This document shows, in pieces, positions 1 to 8,624 of a DNA stretch of 54,414 nucleotides. The position numbers were made by a program, and so were the translations under genes. This DNA comes from Azospirillum sp. OGB3 (lineage in GTDB: Bacteria > Pseudomonadota > Alphaproteobacteria > Azospirillales > Azospirillaceae). A model generated the notes under the pieces. The model searched no databases. It was not told the origin of the DNA and saw only the letters and a program-made list of their open reading frames with translations. Where the stretch lies: assembly GCF_014192915.1 (NCBI RefSeq), contig NZ_JACHYN010000027.1, positions 1-54,414 of the forward strand, in the 5' to 3' direction. Numbering within the stretch: position 1 is the first letter of the stretch; every line of letters starts with the position of its first letter.

Positions 1-256
1 TCCTGGCCCGACATCCTCTTTCCCCGCTGATCTGTGACCAGCGGAATATTTCATGAACCAGGATCACGTCGGAGGTGTCGTCACGCAACGCTTACCATGA
101 TGTTGTCCTCTCTGCGGGTGTGGTCGGGACCAGGATGCACCTGCCCGAGGGGGCTCGGTGAACGGGGGCCGAGTCGCAGCGGAACCGGAAGCTCAGCGAA
201 GGGCCAACTTCAGAAAATCCGCCGCTTTTTCCTGGGCGTCCGTTTCGGTAGACTTT

Positions 257-463
257 TCACGACGATGGCCGGCCTGCGGCATCCGCTCTCATTCGGCGGA
301 TTTCATGTGCGGCGTCGCGAGCTTGCCGCCCATTGGCCATTGCTTCATCGGCACGGATGCGAGCCTCTACAGCCGCGCTCAGGAGTTCTTCAGATCTGAT
401 CCTGGCCCGGCAAGCCATTGCCTGAAGGCGGATGGATTTTTCCCGGAGTTGTTGGAACTGCAT
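257..463 (-). CDS. Hypothetical small coiled-coil-like protein
   Basis: This 68-residue frame begins at an ATG preceded by a weak purine stretch (GAGAAAG). The product is rich in Arg, Ala and Glu and starts MQFQQLREKSIRLQAM, which suggests one long amphipathic helix. It has no signal peptide or membrane segment. Its start lies inside the 3' end of the next upstream minus-strand frame, so either the two overlap or one of them is not real. I recognise no family. The regular heptad-like spacing and lack of low-complexity sequence are the only arguments that it is coding. Confidence 0.35.
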   Translation of the reverse strand: MQFQQLREKSIRLQAMACRARIRSEELLSAAVEARIRADEAMANGRQARDAAHEIRRMRADAAGRPSS

Positions 464-756
464 CGGCAATCTTTCTCTGTTGCGTTCACTTCCACCAGGG
501 CCGATGCAGACCCGACCTGGACACCCAAGGGGGTGCCTAGGTTTCCGGTTCCTCCGCTAGCCGGATCCTTGAACCGGGTCGGTTGAGCGCCGCACCGCAG
601 GGCTGCCTGGCCGGAAGGCAACAAAGTTGTGGCGTCCCGGAAAACACGACGATGCTCCTGCCAGCGTCGTTCGGCGACCGTCCAAGGCAGGCGCTCACGC
701 AGAACATCGGCACCCTCGGGTGCAGGTCCCGCGAAAACCATGAAGCGCGAATCCAT
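379..756 (-). CDS. Hypothetical protein, possibly with a frameshifted C-terminus
   Basis: The start is chosen at the ATG giving MDSRFMVFAGPAPEGADV because a very strong ribosome binding site (AAGGAGGG) sits five bases upstream. The first 45 or so residues, with Trp- and Arg-rich segments such as WTVAERRWQEHRRVF, look like a real soluble protein. The remaining 80 residues are Gly/Ser-rich and less protein-like, which could mean a frameshift in the middle. It lies downstream of the CBS-domain gene on the same strand, with about 57 bases between them. No function can be assigned. Confidence 0.45.
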   Translation of the reverse strand: MDSRFMVFAGPAPEGADVLRERLPWTVAERRWQEHRRVFRDATTLLPSGQAALRCGAQPTRFKDPASGGTGNLGTPLGVQVGSASALVEVNATEKDCRCSSNNSGKNPSAFRQWLAGPGSDLKNS

Positions 757-813
757 GATCACCCTCCTTCGATGCGGAAGCACCCTGCATCGCACGGGTC
801 CGACCGGGAGCCA

Positions 814-1233
814 TCACCCGAGCCGTTCCCAGCATCGGCGTTCGGCCTCCAACTCACTCTTCTCCGACCCGACGAAATCGACGCAGGAAATCAACCCGAC
901 GACCTGCCCGTCATGGACGACCGGCAAATGCCGGTACCCTCCGTCCTCCATCATCTGAAGGCCCGCGAGCGCGAGGTCCGTGGCGGGGATCGTGTCCGGA
1001 TGCCGGGTCATGACTTCGGCTACGGTGACGCGCTCCGCATCCCGCCGCTCGGCGACGACGCGGCGAACCACGTCCTGCTCGGTGAGGATGCCGTCCAGCC
1101 GGCCGGCGGTCATGGCGAGCACCACGCACTGCCGCCGCTCCTTCATCGCCACCGCCGCGGCGTGGACCGTGGCCGAGGGAGGCAGGATCACCGCGTCAGT
1201 GGCGGGCATCGCTTCGAAGATTCGGCGCGGCAT
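814..1233 (-). CDS. CBS-domain-pair protein
   Basis: The 139-residue product consists almost entirely of two CBS motifs. The first covers about residues 8-60 (AVILPPSATVHAAAVAM through GILTEQDVVRRV) and the second about 73-130 (EVMTRHPDTIPATD through VVGLISCVDFV). CBS pairs fold into a Bateman module that binds adenine nucleotides, and stand-alone forms usually act as cytosolic energy or redox sensors that regulate a partner. The start is the ATG giving MPRRIFEAM, preceded by GGAGAAG at good spacing; the longer upstream frame lacks such a site. It points away from the DUF2147 gene. The ligand and partner are unknown. Confidence 0.85.
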   Translation of the reverse strand: MPRRIFEAMPATDAVILPPSATVHAAAVAMKERRQCVVLAMTAGRLDGILTEQDVVRRVVAERRDAERVTVAEVMTRHPDTIPATDLALAGLQMMEDGGYRHLPVVHDGQVVGLISCVDFVGSEKSELEAERRCWERLG

Positions 1234-1908
1234 GGCGGGACTTCTCCACGGCGTTTGATGGGCAGGGTTCAATGGACAGGCATAGCGGCCATGGGGCCTC
1301 ACAGGACCATCGGATTTCGGACGAGCGGGCCTGTTCCGGCGGAAACCACCAGCAATTTCTTGGCGCTTCTGAAATAGTTAAAAACGATATGGGGTGCTTC
1401 AACCAAATTTCCAGGAAAAATACAGGGGTCTTCTCCAAAGTATAGTCCAAATGACTTTATTGCATTGTAACGCGGCGCAATACCATTCACCCCGGCATGG
1501 GGCGACGGCGTCGATGCTGTGACCACTGTGAATTTGAAAAAGGCGGCGTTTCCAACGAGTCAGGCTTATGAATACATACCCGCTCCGCCGTTCCCAAAGT
1601 TGTCCGAAGTCCAGGGTGCAGCCCCGCTTGGAATGGCTCTCGGATCTTTGTCTCGAACCGAGATGTGATGCCAATGCGACTGTTGGCAACATTGGTGATG
1701 CACAAGCGCTCACTATGGAGCAAGCGGGAGCATCCGACCGCTCATTCCCGGTACAAAAGGGCGGCAATCAGCCTTGAACGATTGATGCGGGCGGCCTGCT
1801 GGATGGATGCCGTCGTTGCCCGGCCCGTACTGGGGCAAGACTCCCGAACGCAATCCAGGCGCCATCAACCTGCAACGTCGCGCAACCAGTTCCTGAGAGG
1901 CGCTGAAG
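1234..1908. other. Intergenic region, divergent promoter area
   Basis: No convincing gene is visible. Several frames of 70-130 codons cross it but lack ribosome binding sites and read as shadow sequence. It separates two divergent genes, the CBS-pair gene and the DUF2147 gene, so promoters for both are expected here. A noticeably AT-rich patch at about 1375-1480 is the most likely control segment. Confidence 0.5.
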
Positions 1909-2427
1909 GTGATCGGCACATTGAACCATGCGTTGAGCATTCTGCTTCTTTCGTCCTCAGTGACGTTGCAGGCAGGATTTCTGGTGCTTGCCACGATGTC
2001 GGGGGCGGTTTCGGCCACAGACCTGCACGGTGTCTGGCTGACGGAGGACAAGGACGCCGCCCTCAAAATTTCTGAATGCGCTGGTCAGCTTTGCGGCCGA
2101 ATTGTCTGGTTGGAGAGTTCGACGGAACCGGGTGGATCGCTTCGACTGGACCGGAACAATCCCGATCCTGCCAGGCATGCACAACGGATATGTGGGCTTG
2201 TTGTCATAACCGGCCTCAGATCCACCGGCGCCGATACGTGGGACGGGTCAGTCTACAACCCGCAGGATGGCCGGACCTACCGCGGCACCATCACCGCTTT
2301 GTCGGATCAGACATTGAAAGTTCACGCCTATATCGGCCTGCCGATCTTCGGCAGAAGCCAAACTTGGACACGGGTGAGAAACTCGTCCGCAAACGATATA
2401 GAATACAACTGTCGCAGCGGCCGATAG
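1909..2427 (+). CDS. DUF2147 exported protein
   Basis: The 172-residue product has a hydrophobic N-terminal segment (about residues 8-36, ending GAVSA) that fits a signal peptide, followed by a DUF2147 domain. Typical family features are the opening DLHGVWLTED, a Cys pair (CAGQLCGRIVWL), a WDGSVYNPQDGRTYRGT block and a closing GRSQTWTR. DUF2147 proteins are small periplasmic beta-barrel proteins of undefined function. The start used here is a GTG; a downstream TTG is possible and would only shorten the leader. It stands alone with no obvious operon partner. Confidence 0.8.
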   Translation: MIGTLNHALSILLLSSSVTLQAGFLVLATMSGAVSATDLHGVWLTEDKDAALKISECAGQLCGRIVWLESSTEPGGSLRLDRNNPDPARHAQRICGLVVITGLRSTGADTWDGSVYNPQDGRTYRGTITALSDQTLKVHAYIGLPIFGRSQTWTRVRNSSANDIEYNCRSGR

Positions 2428-2645
2428 GATTTACTCTTTAACAGGGCGCTATCCACCCCTCATCCTTCTTCCGTGGCTCATGGGTTCATATGCCGGAATT
2501 GCCACGGTGCGAAGCTCATTTCAGCACCACGTCTTCCATGAAGCCCATCGCAGTCCCTTGATCAGCCTCGTTTGGAGGTGCAATGGCGATGAGGACGCCG
2601 CCAGGGCATACCCGATGCGGTCTGCCGACCATACGGAGCATGACC

Positions 2646-2789
2646 ATGATCCTTCAAACGCCCACACCCCCCGGCTCTACAACCTTTTGGAGCGCTGCAA
2701 TGGGGTATTTTGTGCCGCCGCTGGTGATCCCGGTCGCCGTCGTGCTGGCGGTCGTTCTCTTCGTCTTGATTCATGGGCCCGTGGCCTGA
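2646..2789 (+). CDS. Small single-span membrane protein (47 aa)
   Basis: The ATG at 2646 has GGAG seven bases upstream, while the ATG two codons earlier is too close to it, so the shorter start is chosen. The product has a Pro/Thr-rich head and one membrane span near residues 20-44 (PPLVIPVAVVLAVVLFVLIH). No family is recognised. It is followed after 31 bases by the next plus-strand small gene and may be cotranscribed with it. Confidence 0.55.
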   Translation: MILQTPTPPGSTTFWSAAMGYFVPPLVIPVAVVLAVVLFVLIHGPVA

Positions 2790-2820
2790 ACCGCCCGTGG
2801 CCTGAACCGGAGGAATCGCC

Positions 2821-3063
2821 ATGCTCAGGAATGTCGAGAGGGAAGCCTTCGAACGGTGCGTTGCCCACGTCACGCTCCGCCCGGACGATTTCAGAATGAA
2901 GGACCGCGTCGAGGCCCAGGTCGTCAGGGGCGGCACGGTCCAGTTCCACACCATCACGGTGACCTATGCGCCGACCCGAACCTGCCGGGTCTACTATTCG
3001 TCGCTCCCCTCCGCCTGGTGCGGACCGTTCAGAAAGGATCTGGACGACGGGGTGTTCTACTGA
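2821..3063 (+). CDS. Hypothetical protein (80 aa)
   Basis: The gene has a good ribosome binding site (GGAGGAATCGCC before ATG). The product begins MLRNVEREAFERCVAHVTLR and contains an aromatic, beta-rich C-terminal half (VQFHTITVTYAPTRTCRVYY). There is no signal peptide or membrane segment. The alternating hydrophobic pattern suggests a small beta-sheet domain. No known family is recognised. It sits 31 bases after the small membrane protein gene, which suggests a two-gene unit. Confidence 0.6.
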   Translation: MLRNVEREAFERCVAHVTLRPDDFRMKDRVEAQVVRGGTVQFHTITVTYAPTRTCRVYYSSLPSAWCGPFRKDLDDGVFY

Positions 3064-3102
3064 TCCGGCGATCAACCGGTGCAGGCCGTGAGGTGGCCCG
3101 TG

Positions 3103-3405
3103 TCACCGCCGGCGTTCGAGCGTGCCCTGGCGGCGTCCCTCGCCGTCTCGGATGACCAGCTCACCATCGGAGAAGCCGCGCTCGACGCTGCCGATGTGGC
3201 GTCCGGCGTTGTCGCGCAGCACATGGCTTCCATCAATGTCCGCCTCGATACGCCCGATGGGCCGGTTTCCCCGGTCGCGGACGACGCCGGCGGCATCGAC
3301 GTGATCCCCGGGGGCGAAGAGGTGCGTGGGGGTGCGCTCACCGGCCGCGGCGGAGACGACGCCAATGGCGAAGGAAAGAAAAAGGGCTATGACGGCGGGC
3401 TTCAT
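3103..3405 (-). CDS. Secreted protein with three GRxIGxxE-type repeats
   Basis: The start giving MKPAVIALFLSFAIGVVSAAAG is supported by GAGG at proper spacing, and this leader looks like a Sec signal peptide cleaved near residue 21. The mature part of about 80 residues is built of three repeats: VVRDRGNRPIGRIE, VLRDNAGRHIGSVE and VIRDGEGRRQGTLE. Each probably forms a beta-hairpin, so the protein may be a small beta-flower or beta-prism fold in the periplasm. Repeats of this style occur in uncharacterised alphaproteobacterial proteins. The function is unknown. It is monocistronic as far as can be seen. Confidence 0.65.
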   Translation of the reverse strand: MKPAVIALFLSFAIGVVSAAAGERTPTHLFAPGDHVDAAGVVRDRGNRPIGRIEADIDGSHVLRDNAGRHIGSVERGFSDGELVIRDGEGRRQGTLERRR

Positions 3406-3518
3406 GGTGTCCTCAAGGGCAACGTTCGAGCCGCGGCCCTCCCTTATGTGGCGCTCCGCCCTCCATCTTGCGAGGGTGCGCACCGGACCCCGCGCATTTT
3501 GTCAGCCGCCCGGCGTCT

Positions 3519-3695
3519 TCAGTTCCGATTGGCGTGAAGATCGGTCACGTACCGCATCAGACACTCCGCCAGATACTCCGCCTCGGCGAAGGACAAACCA
3601 CGCTGAACCGCCTCACAGACCAGTTCGCCGTTCACCACCGTGGTGTCGATGACCATCCAGCCATCGAAATCAAAGCGAAGCCCATATTCTATCAT
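3519..3695 (-). CDS. Hypothetical protein (58 aa)
   Basis: The frame reads MIEYGLRFDFDGWMVIDTT and continues through an acidic helical tail (SFAEAEYLAECLMRYV). It looks like a small alpha/beta protein with no membrane segment. The start is uncertain: two adjacent ATG codons and an upstream open frame exist, and none has a clear ribosome binding site. The upstream residues are less protein-like, so the short form is given. No family is recognised. It is divergent from the antiporter gene. Confidence 0.45.
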   Translation of the reverse strand: MIEYGLRFDFDGWMVIDTTVVNGELVCEAVQRGLSFAEAEYLAECLMRYVTDLHANRN

Positions 3696-3802
3696 CATCC
3701 AATGGACATGGAGACGCGCGAGGGCACAGGCGACGGCGCAGACGAACACCTGCCGTCCGTACGGCCATGCATCGCACCGCCCGGGGCCGGACAAGGATCG
3801 CC

Positions 3803-5638
3803 ATGCCGCACGAGACGACATTCATCGCCACCATCGTCGTGGGCTTGGTTCTCGCCTTCCTGGGCGGCCTTCTCGCCAGCAAGCTCCGGTTGCCTCCCCT
3901 TGTCGGCTATCTGCTGGCCGGTGTCGCGGCCGGCCCCTTCACGCCCGGCTTCGTTGCCGACGAGGGGCTGGCATCCCAGCTTGCCGAGATCGGCGTCATC
4001 CTCCTGATGTTCGGGGTCGGCCTCCATTTCTCGATCAAGGATCTGCTCGCCGTCCGCGCCATCGCGATCCCCGGCGCCCTCGGCCAGATCGTGATGGCGA
4101 CGGCGCTCGGCATCGGCGTCGCGCACATCTGGGGCTGGCCGTTCGGCGCGGGCCTGGTGTTCGGGTTGGCGCTGTCGGTCGCCAGCACCGTGGTGCTGCT
4201 GCGCGCCCTTGAGGAGCGCAACATCCTGGATTCGCCGAACGGACGGATCGCCGTCGGCTGGCTCATCGTCGAGGATCTCGCCATGGTGCTGGCGCTGGTG
4301 CTGTTGCCGGCTCTGGCGGGCGTGCTCGGCGGTACGCCGCGCGGCGCGGCGGACGAAGCCGGCGGCGGCGTCCTGGCCGCGACCCTGGCGCTGACGCTGG
4401 GCAAGGTCGCGGTGTTCCTGGCCCTCGTGCTGGTGGTCGGTACGCGCGCCATCCCGTGGCTTCTGATGCAGGTCGCCCGGACCGGCTCGCGCGAGCTGTT
4501 CACGCTCTCGGTGCTGGCGACCGCGCTCGGCATCGCCTTCGGCTCGTCCGAGCTGTTCGGCGTCTCCTTCGCGCTGGGAGCCTTCTTCGCCGGCGTCGTC
4601 CTGAGCGAAAGCGATTTCAGCCATCAGGCCGCGGCCGACGCGTTGCCGCTTCAGGACGCCTTCGCGGTGCTGTTCTTCGTCTCGGTCGGCATGCTGTTCG
4701 ACCCGATGATCCTGGTCCATGAGCCGTTGGCCGTGCTCGCCGTCATCCTGGTCATCGTCCTCGGCAAGACGCTGGTGGCGTTCGGCATCGTGATGGCGTT
4801 CGGCTATCCGGCCTCGACCGCGCTCACCGTGTCGGCCAGTCTGGCGCAGGTCGGCGAGTTCTCGTTCATCCTGGCCGGCCTCGGGGTGACGCTCGGGCTG
4901 CTGCCGCCGGAGGGGCGCGACCTGATCCTCGCGGGCGCACTGCTCTCGATCACGCTCAACCCGTTGGTGTTCGCCGGCCTCGACCGTCTCTCCGGCTGGC
5001 TGCGCCGGAGGCCGGGCATGCTGGGCCGTCTCGAACGCCAGAGAAACGACAGACTGTCCGTGCTGCCTCCGGCCCACGAAGGCCCGCGGGACCATGCGGT
5101 CATCGTCGGTTACGGACGGGTCGGCAGCGTCGTCGGCAAGGGCTTGAAAAGCCAGAACCTGCCGATCGTGGTCATCGACCAGAGCCGCCGGCGGGTCGAG
5201 GCGTTGCGCAAACGCGGCGTGCCGGCGGTCTATGGGGACGCGACGACGCCGGGCGTCCTGGAGGCCGCCGGCACCCGACGGGCGCGGCTCATCGTCGTCG
5301 CCACACCCCAGGGCTACCAGACACGGCGCGTCCTCGATCTCGCGCGCCGGATCAACCCCTCCATCGACACGGCGGTGCGGACCCACAGCGAGGCGGAGGT
5401 CGCCCACCTGGAAAGGCAAGGCGTGGGTCTGGCGATCATGGGGGAGCGTGAACTCGCCTTCGGGCTGATGGACTACGCCCTGCGCAGTTTCGGTTCCTCG
5501 GACGACAAGGCGCGGGCCGTGGTCCAGGGGGTTCGGGTCGCGGGCGAGGGCGGCGTCTACGAGCGGCGGCACGGCGAGCCTTGGCGCGAGGCGCCGGAAC
5601 TGCGCCAGCACCGCGACGAGGCCCCGCCACCCGATTGA
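3803..5638 (+). CDS. ybaL: YbaL/Kef-type cation:proton antiporter with TrkA-N domain
   Basis: The 611-residue product has about twelve membrane spans (residues 8-390) of the CPA2 family, followed by a cytosolic TrkA-N domain from about residue 430 with an NAD-binding motif (VIVGYGRVGSVVG). The N-terminus (LVLAFLGGLLASKLRLPPLVGYLL) closely follows E. coli YbaL as I remember it, including GPFTPGFVADEGLASQLAEI. The family exchanges K+ or Na+ for protons across the inner membrane, gated by nucleotide or redox ligands. The start is the ATG after AAGGATCGCC; the earlier codon twelve residues upstream has no site. The transported ion is not provable from sequence. It is transcribed alone. Confidence 0.9.
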   Translation: MPHETTFIATIVVGLVLAFLGGLLASKLRLPPLVGYLLAGVAAGPFTPGFVADEGLASQLAEIGVILLMFGVGLHFSIKDLLAVRAIAIPGALGQIVMATALGIGVAHIWGWPFGAGLVFGLALSVASTVVLLRALEERNILDSPNGRIAVGWLIVEDLAMVLALVLLPALAGVLGGTPRGAADEAGGGVLAATLALTLGKVAVFLALVLVVGTRAIPWLLMQVARTGSRELFTLSVLATALGIAFGSSELFGVSFALGAFFAGVVLSESDFSHQAAADALPLQDAFAVLFFVSVGMLFDPMILVHEPLAVLAVILVIVLGKTLVAFGIVMAFGYPASTALTVSASLAQVGEFSFILAGLGVTLGLLPPEGRDLILAGALLSITLNPLVFAGLDRLSGWLRRRPGMLGRLERQRNDRLSVLPPAHEGPRDHAVIVGYGRVGSVVGKGLKSQNLPIVVIDQSRRRVEALRKRGVPAVYGDATTPGVLEAAGTRRARLIVVATPQGYQTRRVLDLARRINPSIDTAVRTHSEAEVAHLERQGVGLAIMGERELAFGLMDYALRSFGSSDDKARAVVQGVRVAGEGGVYERRHGEPWREAPELRQHRDEAPPPD

Positions 5639-5857
5639 CAGACATCGAAGCGGAGGGAAATTTGGAGTTTTGAGCGAATCCACCGCTGAGAAAATAAACG
5701 CCATGCCCCTCATTCAAGAAGACGAACCTTATAAAAATCCCTGCCATGAGATTTCTTTAAAAACCTATCATTCAACAAATCTCATCAGTGCGCCGCTGAT
5801 TTTTCCCAAGTGGCCGCCATATACAGGAGCAGAACATAAAATTAATGGGAGGTTGAT

Positions 5858-6268
5858 ATGCCGTTGCGCCCTGAATACACCCTGCACCAATCCGATCTGA
5901 ACGAGTTCCTGTCCGCCCCGCTGTGGGACGAGGAGAACGGAAGCCGCCTCAGCGTTCTGTCCGCGCTCGCGCGGCTCGGCATTGATCCTTGGGCCGAGGC
6001 GGCCCGCCTGGCGGCGCTGCCGAGGGACGCCGCGGCATCGGCGTTGGCCGTCATCCTCCGCCGACTTCCGGCCCAACAACCCGAAGCCCCGGACGCCGTC
6101 GCGACGGCGGATCGCTTGGTGAGGCTACTGCCGGAAGGGGGGTCGGCCACGGCCCCGAACGGCGAGGTCGTCGACCGGAACCGCCGCACGGGCATCGCCA
6201 CCCCCTGGTTTTTGCTTCTGCTCACGGCGGCGCTCGTCGCCTGGGGGATGATGAGCTTCTGGTCCTGA
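5858..6268 (+). CDS. Hypothetical tail-anchored membrane protein
   Basis: The 136-residue product has a strong ribosome binding site (GGGAGG, seven bases before ATG). About 110 cytosolic residues, with a helical middle (SVLSALARLGIDPWAEAARLA), are followed by one C-terminal span (TPWFLLLLTAALVAWGMMSFW). That is a tail-anchored topology. No family is recognised. It is convergent with the PHA synthase gene; the two stop codons are about 38 bases apart. Confidence 0.65.
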   Translation: MPLRPEYTLHQSDLNEFLSAPLWDEENGSRLSVLSALARLGIDPWAEAARLAALPRDAAASALAVILRRLPAQQPEAPDAVATADRLVRLLPEGGSATAPNGEVVDRNRRTGIATPWFLLLLTAALVAWGMMSFWS

Positions 6269-6303
6269 CCACCCGTCCGCGCCCGCGGGGAAGCGGGGCG
6301 GGC

Positions 6304-8322
6304 TTACTTTTCCAGGACATAGGTTCCGGGCGCGTCGGCGAGCGCCGGGTGCGTCGCGCTGCCCAGCGCCGGCGGCTTTCCCTTTCGACCCGACCGTTCA
6401 GCCAACCATGACGTCCAGTCCGTCCACCAGCTGCCGCTGTGCGCGGTGGCCTTCCCGCGCCACGCCTGTGCGGTCGCGCCGGGCTCTCCGGCATCGTTGG
6501 TCCAGTAGGTGCCCTTGCCGCCGGGCGGGTTGATGATGCCGGCGATGTGCCCGCTGGACGCCAGCACGTAGCGCACCTTGCTCCCCTTGAGCAGCTGCGT
6601 GACGCGCCACGCGGAGTCCCAGGGCACGATGTGGTCCTTCTCCGCGCCGACCGCGTAGACGTCCTGAGGGATGCGCCCGAGGTCGATGGCCTCGCCCTTG
6701 AGCCTGACCTTGCCCGGAGCGATCAGGTTGTTCTCGACATAGGTGTTGCGCAGGTACCAGCTGTGCGCCGCCCGCGCCATGCGGGTGCCGTCGCTGTTCC
6801 AATACAGAAGATCGAAGGCCGGGGGCTTGTTGCCCATCAGGTAGTTGTTGACGACGTTCGACCAGATCAGGTCGTTGGAGCGCAGGAGGTTGAACATGTT
6901 GCTCATCTCCCGGCTGTCGAGGTAGCCGCGCTCCATCATCTGCTGTTCGATGAAGTCCACCGCCGGTTCGCCCATGAACACCGCGGTGTCGCCGACATGG
7001 GAGAAATCCTGGAGCGACACCATGAAGGTGGCGGCGTTAAACCGGGTGTCGCGCTTCGCCGCCAGCCAGGCGAGCGTAATGGCGAGCAGCGTGCCGCCGA
7101 TGCAGTAGCCCATCACATTGATGGAGGTGGCCCCGGTGATGTCGCGCACCACGTCGGCGGCCTCCAGCGGGCCGAGGTCCATGTAGTCCTCGAAGCCGAC
7201 ACCGTCCATCGAGGCGTCCGGGTTCTTCCACGAGACCACGAACACCGTGAAACCTTGCTCGACCAGATGGCGCACCATCGAGTTCTTCGGCTGGAGGTCG
7301 AGGATGTAGTACTTGTTGATCCACGGCGGCAGGATGAGGAGCGGCACCGCATGCACCGCCCCGCCCGCCGGCTGATACTGGATCAGCTCGATCAGCCGGT
7401 TGCGGTGGACGATCTTGCCGGGGGTCGTCGCCAGATTGCGCCCCGGTTCGAAGGCGGTGGCGTCCACCATGCTGAGGCGGCCCTCCCGCAGGTCCGAGAG
7501 CAGGTTGCGCGCGCCGTCGGCCAGGCTGACGCCACCGGTTTCCAACACCCGGCGCAAGGCGGCCGGGTTGGAGAACAGCAAAAGCGTCGGGCTCATGGCG
7601 TCGACGAACTGGCGGAGATGGAAGGTCAGCCGCCGCCGTTCGGCGTCGTCGAGGCCGTCGGCCTGCTCGCCCTGCTCCAGCAGCCAGTCGGAGGCCAGCA
7701 GGTACACCTCCTTGAGCGTCCGGTAGGCCGGGTTGGTGTGCCATTCCGGTGCGGCGAAGCGCTTGTCGCCGTGGGGCGCCGAACCCGATCCGGCGGTGTC
7801 CGTCCCTTTGCCGTCGGCCAGCCCCCACCAGCGGCGGCCTGCGTCGTTCCAGGCCTCCATCGCGGACGTCCAGACGCCCGCCTGGGCATCGGCGGCCCTG
7901 CGGAAGGTCCTGTCCGGGCGGCTGAGCGACTGCATCCACACGGTCCGGAGCGCGTGGGCGACCTCCGCCCAGTCGACCGGCACGATGGTGCGGAAGGGAT
8001 TGGCGTTCCACAGGCCATCGATGGACCGAAGCACCGGGTCGTTGGCGAGGACGTCGTTGAGCCGCCGGGTTCCGGCGTCCAGCAGGGTGCCGGTGAGATC
8101 GTTGGGCGAAACCTGCCACCATGGCCTGACGGCTCCGCTCCAATCGCGGACGGCCCCGACGTTGGCCTCCAGCCAGGATGTCCAGAGTCCCAGCGCCATG
8201 TCGGGTCTCATGGACAGCCGGTCGTGATTGTCGTCCGTGCCGGTCTTCCGCTTTGTGGCTTCGCCGTCTCCACGGGATTGGTCGCGTCGGCGGCGATGTT
8301 CCGTTCCTCTGTCAGTGCCCAT
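6304..8322 (-). CDS. phaC: Poly(3-hydroxyalkanoate) synthase (PhaC)
   Basis: PhaC polymerises hydroxyacyl-CoA into PHA storage granules. The 672-residue product has the N-terminal PhaC domain (about 100-290) and an alpha/beta-hydrolase domain. The lipase-like box GYCIGG carries the catalytic Cys407, Asp563 lies in EKDHIVPW, and His592 lies in SSGHIAGIINPP. INKYYILDLQPKNSMVRHL is the usual conserved block. The start after AAAGG gives MGTDRGTEHRRRR, an unusually basic, polar 40-residue extension; family members are usually nearer 590 residues. A small membrane protein gene lies 56 bases upstream on the same strand. Phasin and DUF2382 genes lie nearby. No phaA/phaB neighbours are seen. Confidence 0.95.
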   Translation of the reverse strand: MGTDRGTEHRRRRDQSRGDGEATKRKTGTDDNHDRLSMRPDMALGLWTSWLEANVGAVRDWSGAVRPWWQVSPNDLTGTLLDAGTRRLNDVLANDPVLRSIDGLWNANPFRTIVPVDWAEVAHALRTVWMQSLSRPDRTFRRAADAQAGVWTSAMEAWNDAGRRWWGLADGKGTDTAGSGSAPHGDKRFAAPEWHTNPAYRTLKEVYLLASDWLLEQGEQADGLDDAERRRLTFHLRQFVDAMSPTLLLFSNPAALRRVLETGGVSLADGARNLLSDLREGRLSMVDATAFEPGRNLATTPGKIVHRNRLIELIQYQPAGGAVHAVPLLILPPWINKYYILDLQPKNSMVRHLVEQGFTVFVVSWKNPDASMDGVGFEDYMDLGPLEAADVVRDITGATSINVMGYCIGGTLLAITLAWLAAKRDTRFNAATFMVSLQDFSHVGDTAVFMGEPAVDFIEQQMMERGYLDSREMSNMFNLLRSNDLIWSNVVNNYLMGNKPPAFDLLYWNSDGTRMARAAHSWYLRNTYVENNLIAPGKVRLKGEAIDLGRIPQDVYAVGAEKDHIVPWDSAWRVTQLLKGSKVRYVLASSGHIAGIINPPGGKGTYWTNDAGEPGATAQAWRGKATAHSGSWWTDWTSWLAERSGRKGKPPALGSATHPALADAPGTYVLEK

Positions 8323-8378
8323 GGGAAAAGCCTTTCGTTCGTTTGGCCCAACGCCCGGTCCAACGCCCGGGGAACCCG

Positions 8379-8534
8379 TCACGGACTGGCGAGCATCCAC
8401 GCCACCACGGCGGCGATGCCGATCAGCACGCCGCCCAACCCGGCCTCGCTGAGGCGGCCGCGCCGGTACAGGGCGACGGAAACCGCGATGACCGAGGCGG
8501 CGGCGATGAACAGGCCCGCCTGTGATTGGTTCAT
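8379..8534 (-). CDS. Small two-span membrane protein upstream of phaC
   Basis: This 51-residue gene has an excellent ribosome binding site (GGGGAGAGGCC before ATG). The product MNQSQAGLFIAAASVIAVSV contains two hydrophobic segments (about residues 7-22 and 33-49) separated by the basic turn YRRGRLSEAG. It ends 56 bases before the phaC start on the same strand, so cotranscription is likely. Its frame continues open upstream, which could mislead start prediction. No family is recognised; a role at the membrane or granule surface would be a guess. Confidence 0.6.
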   Translation of the reverse strand: MNQSQAGLFIAAASVIAVSVALYRRGRLSEAGLGGVLIGIAAVVAWMLASP

Positions 8535-8624
8535 GGCCTCTCCCCCCACCCCGCACGTTTCACCCTTCCGAGCCGCTTGCCCGTCCCCATCTCCCGAGGG
8601 GTCGACCGTCCAAGGGGCATTCTC

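Noticed and set aside
3695..5713. 672-codon minus-strand open frame opposite the antiporter gene
   Set aside because: Its Arg/Asp/Gln-rich composition is the usual mirror of a GC-rich membrane protein gene.
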